Notes under the pieces: model-generated
What the model saw: only the letters and a program-made list of their open reading frames with translations
The model's database searches: none
Told to the model about the DNA's origin: nothing
Program-made: the position numbers and the translations under genes
Source: Loxodes magnus
Taxonomy: Eukaryota; Ciliophora; Karyorelictea; Loxodida; Loxodidae
Direction of reading: 5' to 3'
Length of the DNA: 64,000 nucleotides
Assembly: GCA_946699065.1 (NCBI GenBank)
Contig: CAMPDV010000018.1
Coordinates: forward strand, 1,546,825-1,610,824
Shown: positions 26,577 to 39,120 of the stretch, in pieces
How positions within the stretch are numbered: the first letter of the stretch is position 1
Layout: every line of letters begins with the position of its first letter

Positions 26577-27145
26577 TATTATATAAGAAAAAAGTTAAAT
26601 AATTTAAAGGTAAGTAGTACGAATTTTAAAGAATTTAATTTAAGATTCATTTTATAGCTTCAAGTATTTAAACTGTATAGGCCCTATAATTTGTATCTAT
26701 TGTAAAATATCTATATATATGCTACTAAATAATGTTTTATATTAGTTTTATTGCTACTAATTATACTTATCATGTCCTTATTATTACACTAACTAATTAT
26801 TTACTTAGTTTCTTGCTTTAGAAAATAGATATTTTTATATTTTTTATTAAAGATTCTTGTTTCTTTAAAAAATTAGCTTTATTATGCTCAAAATCTTTTT
26901 ATAATGTATCTCTCAACCTTCTTTCCATTTTTAAAGGGTGCTTATTAATTTAAATTTGATTAGCATTCCTAATCCTGTAAAAAAGGGAAAATATATTGAT
27001 TGGATATTAAAGATAATCCAATTAAATTTTTAGATCCTTAATTTTGTTAAGATTTAAGAGAACTTTTTTACTTGTTCTTGATAATTTTTATATCCAAAAT
27101 AGTTTTTTAATCATTTATTTAATAAAAGTAACTCTTACTAATCTA
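26577..27145. other. Intergenic stretch downstream of the transposase
   Basis: AT-rich. I looked here for a terminal inverted repeat matching the far side of the transposase gene and saw none by eye. Confidence 0.45.
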
Positions 27146-28489
27146 TCAATCAATATCATAGAGTTTCTCTTTTTCCATGTTAATCTCTGGTTCTCTATCT
27201 TCAAGCATTTTATCTTCTGTTTTTAAAGGATCTTAGGCCTCACTCATTATTTTGCACATAGCTTTAAACGTACTAATAAACTCAAAGCTTTTATTATCTT
27301 TTAGTTATCTAAACTATCTTCGTCAGCAAAATTCGTGTAGATAATTTTGCAAATCACTGCAAGTACGATTAACTCTCTTAATATCAAATTTTGCCCAAAG
27401 CCACGAAATTTCAATATTTTGAGTATAAATTTCTCTGTTATTAGGATCAACAAAATGTCGTGAGTGGTCTACAGTGTAATGTGGATATCCTAAATCTTCA
27501 AGTCCATTATAGGCAGCTCACTAATCCGAAATAATGGTAGTTCCAACTTCGCAAGTCTTTTGAATTATAGGAATTAAAGTCTTAGCATTCCTGGTTGCTA
27601 CTACTTCCATATATGTTATTCTTGATTCTCTTTCATAAAGTCCAAATACCCAGGTACATCTTCCAGCTCCAGGCATTACAATTTTTTTCTTTAAGAAATT
27701 GGTTTCATCAATTTCTACTGTTCCTTTAAATTTTTGGAAGCTCCCAGTTCAATGTTTAGAAATTTAGCCTCTCATTCTTGTGGTTAATTTTCTTACTGGT
27801 TCTCTGCTACATCCTAAAATATAAGCGATATCGGTATCTCTTTATCGTATTGTCCACAAAATTAGAAGGAGAAGTAGCTTATCTAACGTAAAATTAGTTC
27901 CATCAAATATAGTAAAATCTCTCAGTCCTTAAATGCATCCGCAAGTCTTGCATCTATATAGAAAACTATCAGGGCCAATTTAGCCAATTTAAAGGCTCAT
28001 CATACTGTATTCATTAGTTTAAGATAGATTATGTATCTCACCTATACTTAATTAAGGCAAATTTGTGTTACATCTATTGCATGGTCTCTTATAAGGAAAA
28101 AGTTTGCATCTTAACAGAAAATTTAGCGATAACATTTCTTCCTTGCATATATCAAAAAGATTATCTGGTAATTAAGTCTTCTAAAGATATTCAGTTAACT
28201 CTTATCCATATAACTAATAGAAATCTTTACTAATACTGGCAATTGAAGCTAACTACATCCCAATAAACTCCCTTCGGTATTTCAAAATCTCCTATTATTG
28301 TTTTTATATTTGAGCTTAAGTTTCTTCCAATATCCTTTAAAGTTCATTATTCTTTTGTTCCTTTTCTTAAGATTCAGCAAGCATTAGCTTGTTTTAATTT
28401 TTTAATATAATGAATTATTCTATCTAGCTTTTGCAAGGCGTGCACTAAAAGGCATGTTGATGCCAATTATGACATTCTTCTTACCACAT
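27146..28489 (-). CDS. IS1595/Merlin-type (ISXO2-like) DDE transposase
   Basis: 447 residues, single uninterrupted frame from 28489 to TGA 27148-27146. N-terminus: a short Cys/His segment (CHNWHQHAFQCTPC) and a Gln-rich coiled coil. Middle: a zinc ribbon (PCNRCN ... YRCKTCGC) followed by a helix-turn-helix region, DTDIAYILGCSREPVRKLTT, as in IS1595/IS1016 and eukaryotic Merlin elements. C-terminus: the ISXO2-like catalytic domain. It has VEIDETNF (first Asp), GRCTWVFGLYER, EVVATRNAKTLIPII, SDQWAAYNGLEDLGYPHYTV (second Asp, with Trp as TGA), DHSRHFVDPNNREIYT and QNIEISWLWAKF (third acidic residue). The frame is intact and all catalytic residues are present. It is therefore either a recent or active element or a domesticated gene; ciliates use domesticated transposases in genome rearrangement. 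No flanking inverted repeats were seen. Confidence 0.9.
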
Positions 28490-29300
28490 TTTTAAAAGTT
28501 AAATGCTCTCTAAACTGTAAAATATAAAATATGCTTAATAAAGAAGTACCCTTATTTATAAATCTAGCATCCTTTAAATAAGCATCTATTTACCTTCACC
28601 ACTTCTTGTTAAGAAATTAAGAATGTATGCTGGTGTATATTTCTTATGCAGAACAAGCATTTTCTATAGAAGGAAAGATATAAATTTATATGAAAACTGC
28701 AATTAAAAGATGAATATAATACTAAAAATAAAACTTAGATTCTATTATTAACAAAATAAACTATCAAGGTATACTATCCCTAAGCTACTAACGGATTGCT
28801 TATGTTCTTAACACTGCTACATCAGTATTTATAGAACATTCTAAAATGCTAAAAGTATTTCTTTAAGTTATCTAGATTAGCTATTATTTATAATCATCTT
28901 TTAAATATTTAAATTTAGATATGCTTTAGATATTTAACTAATTAGAAATATAGAATTTTCAAAAGCATTCAACTTAACTTATTCTAAAGGAAGTTAGGCT
29001 ATCTAGCAAAAATAGAATAATCTAAAGAGCTATATTAAGGTATTATTTAAAAATCATTCTTAATCAACAGTAAGCATTATATTAAGCTAGCTTATCTAAA
29101 TATCATATTTTATGCAAAAGCTAAAATCTCATAATTAAAGTTAATAAGTTTAAGACTAATAAGTACAAATTATAGTAGACAGATGTTTTACCTAAATGAA
29201 GGTAAAAACATTGCCTCAAGCATAGAGGAATTAGACTTAAGAAGCAATATTGCAAACTTATTTAGATTTTCCATTTAAAGATAATTAATTACAGAGACAC
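28490..29300. other. AT-rich intergenic stretch
   Basis: Lies between the transposase start and the 3' end of the next gene. The upstream frame can be read through TAA codons to a TGA at 29105-29103, but the product is not protein-like. No transposon end recognised. Confidence 0.45.
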
Positions 29301-30376
29301 TTAATTACAGTAGGTAAAACTCCTGCTAATTTTGACGCTTGCATCTGACTAAAATGATATTTTGAGTCTTGGACTATAATCAATTTCTTCTACATCTACA
29401 ACAAATGAAGTCATTTTATTTCTTCCTCTTATTTAAACTATGTTAAGAAACAGATAAGTAGGGAGCTGTTCTAAGAAAAAATAATAGACGATAATATAAA
29501 AAGCCCTTCATAATATGAAAAAACAACTTACGCTAGTATTTCACTGGTATTTCTAATGTCCTAACCTAGATCGAATACATATAACGAAGTCAAAGTACCA
29601 GCTGCTCGCATAGAAATAAAAGTAACTCCTATTACTATCAAAATAATTAATTTCTTTACAAAAATTTTATTATTAAAAAGGTCTTGCTCTAGTTACTTTA
29701 CCTTTATAATGGTAGATATGCCTACTACCATAAAGAATGCAAGTATCGATACTTCTGTATAAAACAAAGTCAAAATAGATTTTCTATAATTAATCTAAAA
29801 TTACTTGAAATGATACATTTATTCATCGTTAATGTTGCTTTGCTTTTCGATGGTTTTAACAGTAAGTCCCTTTTCTTAAATCCTTAACTAGTTATTTATT
29901 TGACTTAAGTGATAAATTATAGTATAAACTGCATAAAGATACAAGCTTGCAAAGATCACTATTATTAGTCATTTCAGCATCTTTTAATTTTATTTTTAAT
30001 TTACTGAAAATTCGCAACACATTTCTATCCAAAAGTAGGACAACTCAACCAACGAAAGAATTCAAATAAGTCTAGACAGAAATTCAATTATTAAGTAAAC
30101 ATCAACTTAAAGCTTTATAATAGGATCTAAAAAAAATGCGATTCTAACTATAAAATAGATAAACTTACAAATACAAAAAATAGCAATCGTTACATGGAAT
30201 ATTATCATTCTAGCAGCCTCCACTTCCTTTATCTGAGATAGAATTCTTAGAATGACTACAAGCACGAAAAATGAATAAAGTAAAGCTAAGGCAATAAATA
30301 CTATTTAAGAAGGATTGTCTTAATCATCTTTGAATTATAATTAACCTTCTGTCTTAATATTTTACTCACTGTTCAT
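29301..30376 (-). CDS. Seven-helix membrane protein, THH1/TOM1/TOM3-like (copy 1)
   Basis: 342 residues after removing introns of 21 nt (30148-30168) and 26 nt (29506-29531). About seven hydrophobic helices: IVFIALALLYSFFVLVVILR, RMIIFHVTIAIFCI, FLDPIIK, LSLVELSYFWIEMC, KWLIIVIFASLYLYAVYTII, YTEVSILAFFMVVGIS, KKLIILIVIGVTFISMR and AAFYIIVYYFFLEQLPTYLF. The last helix, with E-x-L/I-P before the cytosolic tail, resembles plant THH1/TOM1/TOM3 proteins; this family call is tentative. A close relative lies at 33722-34717 with the same intron position, which is how the 21-nt intron was recognised. Both proteins end with matching tails (here SRSFTYCN) followed directly by TAA (29303-29301). Beyond this the two no longer align, so TAA is read as the stop. 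Confidence 0.85.
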
Positions 30377-31667
30377 TTTAAGTGTTTTTAATTATAAAAT
30401 TTGTTATATTTTATTATTAATTGAAATCAATAGTCCATTTGCTTTTGTACATATTACTATCTAAATTATTATCATAAATAACATAATCAATATGTATTGT
30501 TAGTGATCTGATAGTAGAATTAAGAAAAGTAGAAAACTATATAGTTAGTAGTTAATGGAAATGCCAATAAGCGAAAATTATGATATTTATAGTATAAAAT
30601 ATTAGTTATGAAGTATATCTTATACTCTTAATAAACTACCAATATTCATTTATCATACAAAGCTATAATTAATAAAGCTACTTGTTACTGCTAGCAAATA
30701 TATCCATATTTCTTACCTGTTCTTATTATAATGCAACTTAGCTTTATCTTATACATTTGCTAATACTTCTTGTCTATCTATTTATTATCCTAATTTGTTT
30801 CTTTTGTAAGGAAAATTTTTTGTTAATAAATCTTCATAAAAGTTTGAGATACATAGAAGAAAAATTTTAAGGTTTAAATAAATAAATTAGTATGTAAAGA
30901 TTAAAATAGCCATAGTAGAAGATTATAGCTTATTATATAGCAAGATTAGATAAAGGAAGATTATAGTATAATACTTTATAAAGGTATTTAAATAATAAAA
31001 CTAAGGAAAAGGAATTATTAATATAAGTTAAATGGTAGCTCCTTATAAAATAGCGATAAGTAGTATGGAATAGCCAAAGTAGGTATTGCTAAATACTCTA
31101 GTACTTGCCTTATTACTAAAATAAGCTATAATATTAAATCTATTATATATCTATATTGATTAGGAACTCTTATAACCTCATTTAAATCTATATTATATAT
31201 TCATTGCTTACAGATGAAGAGTAACTTAAACCATATTGTACCAATTCACATACTATTGCACTTTTTAGCTTTAAACACTGCGAATGTATAAAAATGTAAA
31301 TAATTGAAAAAAAGATATACTTTAGTAAAATAAACAGCTGAGCATGAATATTAGTTGATTGACTTTATTATTAAACTTTATAAATAGAACATATATATAG
31401 CTCTAGAACCTTCAAATAACTTATTTTAAGCTATATTAAACTCTAATAGTATAACTGCATATTTAGAAATGAAAGGAAAACATTTAAGAGTTAAGAAATA
31501 ACTCTTTATTAAGCCTTGTCTAAGAATCTTTGCTATAAGCTTATTGGTTTATTATATCTCCTTAGTTTTTAAGCCAATTTGCTATTTTTATGTATTTAAA
31601 CATTGCTGTAATAAGTTATATATATGGCTAGTTACTCTCTAATTGAATATCTATTTAAGTTTCAAAA
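30377..31667. other. AT-rich intergenic stretch
   Basis: Divergent promoter region between the minus-strand membrane protein and the plus-strand enkurin gene. No specific site recognised. Confidence 0.45.
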
Positions 31668-32631
31668 ATGAATTTGGATAAAACAATAAGAAGAAATTCT
31701 AAAAATGGATAGATTTATGTATTATGTTTAAAAAGAGAAGAGAACGGAGATATAGCATGTACTTAATCCTATTTAAGATAAAGGAGGATTAAATAAGAAA
31801 GGTACTTCAATATAGAATCATGCTAAAAATAATTACGCTAAAATTAAGGAAATTGAAGAAATTAATAGGAATAAATAAGTCACTCCTTAGCCAGGCTCTC
31901 CTAAACTTTTCAAAATGAAAAATTTTTCAAATGTTAAGTCTTTATTCTATAAGAGTTATTCTAACACTCCTAGATTTTCTCTAGCTAATAGTTGTGATAA
32001 TTAGAAACAGATAGATGAAGCAGAAACAATTGATTAATTCTTAAGTTATGAAAAGGAACTTTAATCAAATATTTAAAGTTAATCCATTAAAGAAAGCACT
32101 TAAAGTGAAAATATAATAGCTGAGTAAGAGGAAGAAAAACTAATCTTGCAAAACCAATAAGTAGCATAAAACAATAATTAAGAAACTATATAGAACGATA
32201 ATACAAATTAGCCTTAAGAAGATGAAGTTATTGTTAATTTATAATATGTTTAATCTATTAAAAAACTGAAAGAATTTCAAAACATATAGGGAAAAAAACT
32301 TTAATCTTAAAACCTAAAACTTAATTAAGATTTAAAGAAAAACCAACTTAAGATTGATCTTCAAAAGGAAATTAAAACGAGAGCTCCTGCTGGATCATGA
32401 TAAATAAGTGAAGAGGAGAGAAAGGAAATCTTAGATTTACTGTCTTAAAGTAATTTTATTTACTCTTTAAATTTAGAAAAGCTTGACACTATAAAAGCAC
32501 TAGAAAAATTGCCAATATAAACTTAAAATCCTTCTCTTTTAAGAAGGAAATAGGAATATGAAATTGAATTGCAAGAAAATGAAAATGCTACAAAAATTTT
32601 TAGCAAAGCATATATCTATGTAAAAGACTGA
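31668..32631 (+). CDS. ENKUR: Enkurin-domain protein
   Basis: 314 residues after removing one 19-nt intron (31759-31777). The C-terminal ~100 residues are an enkurin domain. It opens with RAPAGSWQISEEERKEILDL, like the PPGxRxLxEEER signature. Then come LEKLDTIKALEKLPIQTQ, SLLRRKQEYEIELQENENAT and KIFSKAYIYVKD, like the family's LExkLxeIExaIxxFSrxkVyV ending. The frame stops at TGA right after this conserved end. The N-terminal part begins GQIYVLCLKREENGDIAYKG, as enkurins do near their start, and the centre is a Gln/Asn/Glu-rich linker. Enkurin is a microtubule inner protein of cilia. The gene sits between two paralogous membrane-protein genes on the opposite strand; no link in function is evident. 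Confidence 0.88.
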
Positions 32632-33721
32632 TTTATTTTAACTAAAATAATGCTATTTATGATCATAAAAAACATTAAAAACAAATAATTTTATACTTCA
32701 CTATATACTATAAAGTCTTTCACTAACAATTTAGATTAAATATAATAGCTATTATTATATCTAAAACGTTTAAACCTATTATTTTTATAAGATTAGTTAC
32801 AATATTCATTATACTATTTTTAAGAAACGAATCGTATATAATGATATCTTTGCTAAGTTAATAAAAGCAAATGCTTTAGATTATTTTAGTTTAAATAGTT
32901 AAGGTAGAGATTAGAAATGCCTGCTAACTAAAGTACTTAGTTTCTATGACCTGGGTATTTTTAATAAATTACCATTTTATTTATATTCAGATTGCTTTCT
33001 TAATATGAATTAGTCTATTTATTTAGTTATGATTAGTTTATTTTAATTATTATAGATAAAAATGCTTTGAATCTTTTAAGTAATTTAATAGTACCTTTTT
33101 AATATTAGCTAGTATCTCACTTAGTTTAAAACTGAAAGGAATATTAATTATACAAGCTAAAGTTAAATGCCAGCAGTAGAATAAATATATGCTAGTTAAT
33201 TAAATAATTTGGAATTAAGAGAAGTAGCTGTTATAATTCAGATTATTAAATAGCTCCTTTATTTAAGATATTCTTATAATAAATGCTTTCATGTAGGTTT
33301 TTAAAACTCTCTATATATCATCTAATAGAAAATAGACAGCTTAAAAATAAATAGAAGGATAAATATCCATAATTTAAAAGCTTATATAGTTGCTTTATCC
33401 TTTTAAATAATGCTAGATTTGATTAATACGTAAAATAAGCAGATTAAGCAACTAAATAAGTTATCCTATTTATAAGTATATTTAATCAATAATGCTAGTT
33501 GCTTTCTACTTTAAGTTATTCAGCTTGCAAATTGAAAGAATGCAATAAAAATTATAATCGATATAATTACTACTACTTTTTATAATTGTAGTTATTAGCT
33601 TAGCAATCTAAAAGATTTTCTAAAAAGACTAGTTATGTAACTTAGAGGAGAACTTTTAATATGGTTAAAGCAGACAAAGTAGAGAATATTCTTTTAATTT
33701 GAAAACAAAATAATAAGCATT
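32632..33721. other. AT-rich intergenic stretch
   Basis: Convergent 3' ends of the enkurin gene and membrane-protein copy 2. Nothing else recognised. Confidence 0.45.
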
Positions 33722-34717
33722 TTAACAGGTAAACTTCTAGGAAGGAAGCGAAGAATTTAATATAGAGGAACTAATATCGTCTACTTCTATATCACTCGTC
33801 CATGCAACTTATTTGCTTTAATCTTTAATGTTTATAATTATTATGAAAATGATACTTGGCAGCAACTCGAATATTAATCAAAAGAGCAAATAAAACACAG
33901 CTCTAAATTAAGAAAATACCCATAAAATTCGCTAATTGATTCAAGTTTATCTCCAACATTAAAAAAGAGCACAGTGGAAATGGATAAAAAGGCTCTGAAA
34001 AATATTACAAATATTCCTATACACAAAATAACTAGAATACGCTATGTAAAGCGTACAGTATTCATCTATTTGGATAACTTGGTTAGTTCCTTAAAAGTTC
34101 AAATTCCTATTATTAAAAAAGCTAAAGAAATGAATATCTCATTAATGAACAAAATTAAAAGGATTATTCTATATCATCAACTTACTTTATGATTCTTCAT
34201 TAGTTTACTATACTATGAGTGTTTATCATTTCAGCTGTGTAGTAGAATCAGAAGCTTAGAATAACAGCTTAAAATAATAGCGATATTATTCCAAGTCCAT
34301 ATTTTACTTTATTTCTTTTTTTCATGAGACTAATGGAAAAGTCTGTACATAATTCAATTCAAAAATAGGATAATAAACCAATCGAAAATTGCCAACAAAA
34401 TAATGGAAACAGTAGCAAGAATCAGTATAGAGGTAAGGAATAAGATATTAAAGGATCTAAGAAAAAGCAAATCCTTACTAGATATGATAAATAAACTTAC
34501 ATGCCGAAAACAACAGCAAAGACGAATAAAAAATCAGAATTCTCTTTTCTTTTTTATTTACAGAAAATAGTTTATAAACAATTGCTAATCAATAGGCAGA
34601 GTATAAGAGTGCACAAATTATATAAACAATTCTACCTGGGCATGACAAATCATCCTTAGCAAGTCCATCTTAATCACTTACAGGGCTATTCTATTTATTA
34701 AAGCAATAGAACTTCAT
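33722..34717 (-). CDS. Seven-helix membrane protein, THH1/TOM1/TOM3-like (copy 2)
   Basis: 312 residues after removing introns of 23 nt (34478-34500), 17 nt (34169-34185) and 17 nt (33903-33919). Paralogue of the gene at 29301-30376. Matching blocks are GRIVYIICALLYSAYWLAIV, RILIFYSSLLLFSAC, RICFFLDPLI against RIAFFLDPII, LLSYFWIELCTDFS against LSYFWIEMCCEFS, LINEIFISLAFLIIGIWTF read as helix five (Trp as TGA), ILVILCIGIFVIFFRAFLS, and AVFYLLFWLIFELLPSIIF against the other copy's last helix. The first intron sits at the same place in both genes although its length differs (23 against 21 nt). The acidic tail SDIEVDDIS matches VVDVEEIDYS. It ends LPSQKFTC then TAA (33724-33722), aligned with the end of copy 1. 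The plus-strand frame at 33974-34192 is antisense to this gene. Confidence 0.85.
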
Positions 34718-37700
34718 TTTAAATATATTTACACTCAATAAAGCTAAATTTAATTATCTATTATACCAATATTTGATATTATTACAAAGAAACTATAAAA
34801 ATACTTATCTTAGTAAAGAGGTTGTTTCATCTTATAACATCAAAAATAAAAATAGCAAGTGCTAATAAACTAAATATATACTGATTATTTAGCTTTATAA
34901 GGCTGAGTTAAACAAATGTATATAAAAAGTAAATGTTTCAAAATCTTGACTAATCTAATTAAACTTCTTTAATTATCAATCCATAATTGTATGTTTATAG
35001 ATAGCTATTTCTAAATAATAAGAGACACTATGTAGTTCTTTTACTTTAGAGAAAAAGTATGATAATCATTAGTAAGTAATTCTTTTTTATCCTTTAAAGA
35101 AATTTGTCTTTAGTTTAAGATATTAATATCCATCTGAAGAGTTAAAATGCTACTATTGTGATAGAAAAAAAAATGTACTACTAAACTTGCATAGAGATTA
35201 GATAATGAAGATTGAAATGAGGTTTATATCTCTTAAACAATAATTAAAAGTTAAACTATATCGTTATAATCAATATAGCTTATTAAAAGCATTAAAATGT
35301 ATACATTAGATATATACTATCTCTATTAATTATTAAAAATTAAGCTTGCTATAACTTTAAAATAATATACTATTTTAGAAATTAAAAAATTAATAACTAA
35401 AATTTTGTTTAAAAAGGAAAATACTTATAGGATACTATTTTTTCATTCTAAATAAAAAAAATAGAGATTTTTAATAAATTGCCAAGAGAAAACAAAATTA
35501 AACTTATCATTGGTTATGATATTGGCTAGTCTTTTAGACAAATTTGCTAATTTTAATAATAAAATTTCATACAAAGAAAATAAAATGGAAACAGGAAATG
35601 AAAATAATAAGAGAAAATCATGATGCATGATGTTAAAATATTTAAGCTATAAAATAAACAAATAAAAAGGTAAAAACTAAGTAAAAAAGATAATAAATAT
35701 AAAAATTTTGAGCTTTTTTAAATACTAATTTAAATGAAGAATATATCTCTTAATTAGAAAGAATCTATTTTATTAAATTTCAGCTTAATTATATTCAAAG
35801 AACAATTTTATATACTTTAATTTTCATTTTAAAATAACTTTCTTATATTTCATTTAAAAAAGAACATTTTATTTTCTGTAAGAGTAGCAATAAATAATTT
35901 TATTACTCTATTATTTTCAAAATGCCATCATTTATTTTTATATCTCATTTTCTGAAATGCTAGTTTATATTTTATTTCCCATTGAATAATTTTAGAAAAA
36001 CCAGAAATAGAATCTTTTTATAATATAATTTATTTTTCTCAAAATTAAGGACTTTTTGATATTTCAGAAAAAAAGAATCTAGAAATCCTTAAAGATAGCA
36101 GTAAAATAATAGTTTAATTTTATATAAACAATTTAATATAGAATTTTATTACTTGGCTTAAATATCGATAAATTATTACAAATCTAAAATTTAATTTTAG
36201 CTTAAAAGGTAATTTCATTAAAGTATGAGAGTAAAAAATATTAGGATGGATATTATTATACTCTTCTTTATAAATCCTTTAGTGCTTCTAAATTTTCTTC
36301 ATGAAATAATATCATTTGTATTATTTTACCTTTAAATCATTTAATCCTTTTTATTTTTATCATGTTTAAATGTTAATCAACAGTATTTGAATAATTTTTT
36401 TGGTAATTAGCATTATCATTACTTTCATTTCTTTAAAGTGCTTTGTTTACATATGAAATTAGATTTTATATTTGTTTATTTGATTCTTTTATTTATATTC
36501 TATAAGATAGTAAGCATTAGACCTTAGTTTCTTTCGAAAGTATCTAAACCTTTTCATTAATTATTCTATTTAGATTAATCTAGACATAAAGTTAATTTTA
36601 CATTCCTAAATGTTTAATTTTAGCTAATTAAGTTCAGCCGCGTCTTCCTTTATTTATCTTCTCTGTGTTGTTATCAAATCAAATCAACTAAACATAAAAG
36701 GTTTTTATAACTGTGTTTGCAGGCAAAATTTTAGCTACAAGTTATTATAATCTTGTTTTTTTTACTGAATAGCATGTCATTGTTAATACTTAATTCATAA
36801 GTACTGAGATTATTTTCATCTACTAAAAATTTTAAAATTCTTAATTCTTGAGATATATTTTATGCATTATTTTACTCAAATCTTTGCATTCCGCATAAAT
36901 CTTCTTTAAAAGTTAACAAAAGGATTTTAAATTTTAAGCTTAGATAGGGTGTTATAGGTTGTTCAAATCTTAAGGATTTCTTGTTTCTTTCTTTGATATG
37001 AATTAACTTTTATAATGATGCTATTTGAAGTCAAAAAAACGAAAGAAATGCGCTTCTAGATATTATATATTTATTAAACTCATACCTTTAAATATTAAAT
37101 CTAAAAAGAGTTAGTAAACCTTTAATTTCTATTTTTGATTATCTTTCATAAGTTTATCAGATATTAGTTAGCTTTTGAGAAAATAGTTTCCAATTAATTA
37201 ATAAAAGACATCTTAATAAAAATTATTAGCAAAAATACTTTACCTTATTACCAACTCACTATCCTTATCTTAATCAAATTATCTAATCTTTTTTATAGTT
37301 GTAATTTATCTTTTTGAATTAAAAGCATTAACTACAAATTGGATAGAATATTATAAATAGTTACATCAATGCTATAATTTAAAGAAGCTTACATCCAAAT
37401 TTGAAATTAAATTGCTTGAAATAAAAGAAAATAATTAGTTAAAGAAACTTTTAATCTTAAGCGTCTATTATTATAACCTCATAATTATAGAAATTGCTAA
37501 AGAAGCCAAATATTAAATTTATTGCAAGGAAGATAAAAGATATTAATTAAAGAAGTTTTACCTTTATACTCAATAATGAAAGGTCTATTCCAAACTTACC
37601 ATAATCAATTTTAACATGTGAATATATCAATTAATATCAATAATTATAAATGAAAAGGAAATTTTATTTTTATTCTATTTAGCAAAACTAGAAAAATAAC

Positions 37701-38214
37701 TATAAAAAAGACAATAAAATTAATTATAAATAAACTTTTAAGAATAAGGTAATAATATACTTAAGCAAAAAAACAACTTTAATAAATATAATAAAAGACA
37801 TTCACATACCCTATTATTGAATTTACATATAAAAAGAAATAAAATAAGAAAACTGTATTGTATAAATGTGACTTTAATAAAGTTGATATTAAATAATATA
37901 TAGTAGCTGATTCAAACTTGGTTAAGCGCAGCGCAAAAATTTAAAGGCACATTTAAAATCCTTTTATTCCTTAGATAAAGCTTTAATTATAAGAACTTTC
38001 TCAAAAGGTTAAACTTTATTACTTATCTATAGAAAATGCTCAAAATGTATATTTATCTTCTTAATATAATGTTATATCTGTAAAATTCTAATGAGAATAA
38101 ATATAAAAGCATATAAAGATATAAAAATTATAGTATAATAACTAAGGACTATAAATAATTAGCAATTTATAATGAAAGCATAGTATTTATAGTGATTATA
38201 ACTGAATAATATAA
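34718..38214. other. Long AT-rich intergenic stretch
   Basis: About 3.5 kb without a recognisable gene. Composition is uniform; a few slightly richer patches (36630-36770, 37915-37960) hold no readable pattern. Confidence 0.5.
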
Positions 38215-39120
38215 ATGGATAAAAGAGATATAATCCTAATCTACAGATTCGTAAATAACACCAAATCTAAAAAATGTAAAGGAAATTTAGCCTATAAAGA
38301 AATTATCTAAGCCATTTAGTTAAATTAAGAGTATTAAATATGTGGAAGCATTTAAGATGAAATATTTCTAATCAATGACGAATTATCTTGGAGTAATTTT
38401 ATATAAAAAGTATAAGATAAATAGATAATTTTGTTTGTAGATATCACTAAAGTCTTATAAGTAAATTATAAAAATGAGAAGTATCAAATAAAAAGTTGTC
38501 CAGAATTGGAAGAATTTATGAGAATACTTAAGATTTAAGCAAAAGTTCCAGAAAATGAAAAAATCAGTTTGAGATATTAATACTGCTATAAAAAAGTAAT
38601 ATATATTTAAGATATTGAAAACTAAATGATATGAGAGAAATTCATTTTATAAAGCGGCTACAAAGTCTATTCTTTATGGATTGATAATGTATTTCCTTCA
38701 GAAAGTATTTTTAATAGTAGAAATACTATTTAAGCTTCTTGAACAAATACTAGTCAAACTTCAATTAATTCGGATATAAATTAAAAAATATAAGAATAGT
38801 AATAATAGGGTTAATAAAACTAATCAATAAACATAGTCCCTATCTCATAACAAAATTAACCTTAAAATATGCTCAACATATAAAACTCTAATACTTAGCA
38901 ACATGTTTCAAATGAATAGATATCCAATCATCTTTCTAACTAACTTTAAGATATTAGCTTAAATTAAGAAAATTAATCAGGCTTTTTATCAATAACTGAA
39001 ATTCCTTAAAGTACTGAAAATCAGCAAAAAGATTAGGAATAAAGTAGTACACAAAATAAAGGAAGCCATTATTTAAAAGAATCAAATAATACTTTTACTA
39101 GATAGAAAAAGTAAGAATGA
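38215..39120 (+). CDS. Unrecognised protein with Q/N-rich C-terminal half
   Basis: 301 residues, no intron, ATG 38215 to TGA 39118-39120 in frame, two internal TGA codons. The N-terminal ~190 residues are a mixed alpha/beta sequence. It contains DIILIYRFVNNTKSKKCKGN, then EIFLINDELSWSNFIQKV and a second similar half, KISLRYQYCYKKVIYIQDIE, then FILQSGYKVYSLWIDNV. The layout hints at one or two PB1-like ubiquitin folds, but key residues are not clear enough to claim this. From about residue 190 the protein is dominated by Gln, Asn and Ser (QEQQQQGQQNQ and similar), a prion-like disordered tail encoded mostly by TAA and TAG. No membrane segment. Function unknown. Confidence 0.75.

Noticed and set aside
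29105-29300. Extension of membrane-protein copy 1 through TAA codons to a TGA
   Set aside because: The added residues do not resemble the paralogue, whose tail ends at the same point; treated as untranslated.
33974-34192. Plus-strand frame of 72 codons with Lys/Ile-rich product
   Set aside because: It is antisense to membrane-protein copy 2, whose helices and splice sites align with copy 1.
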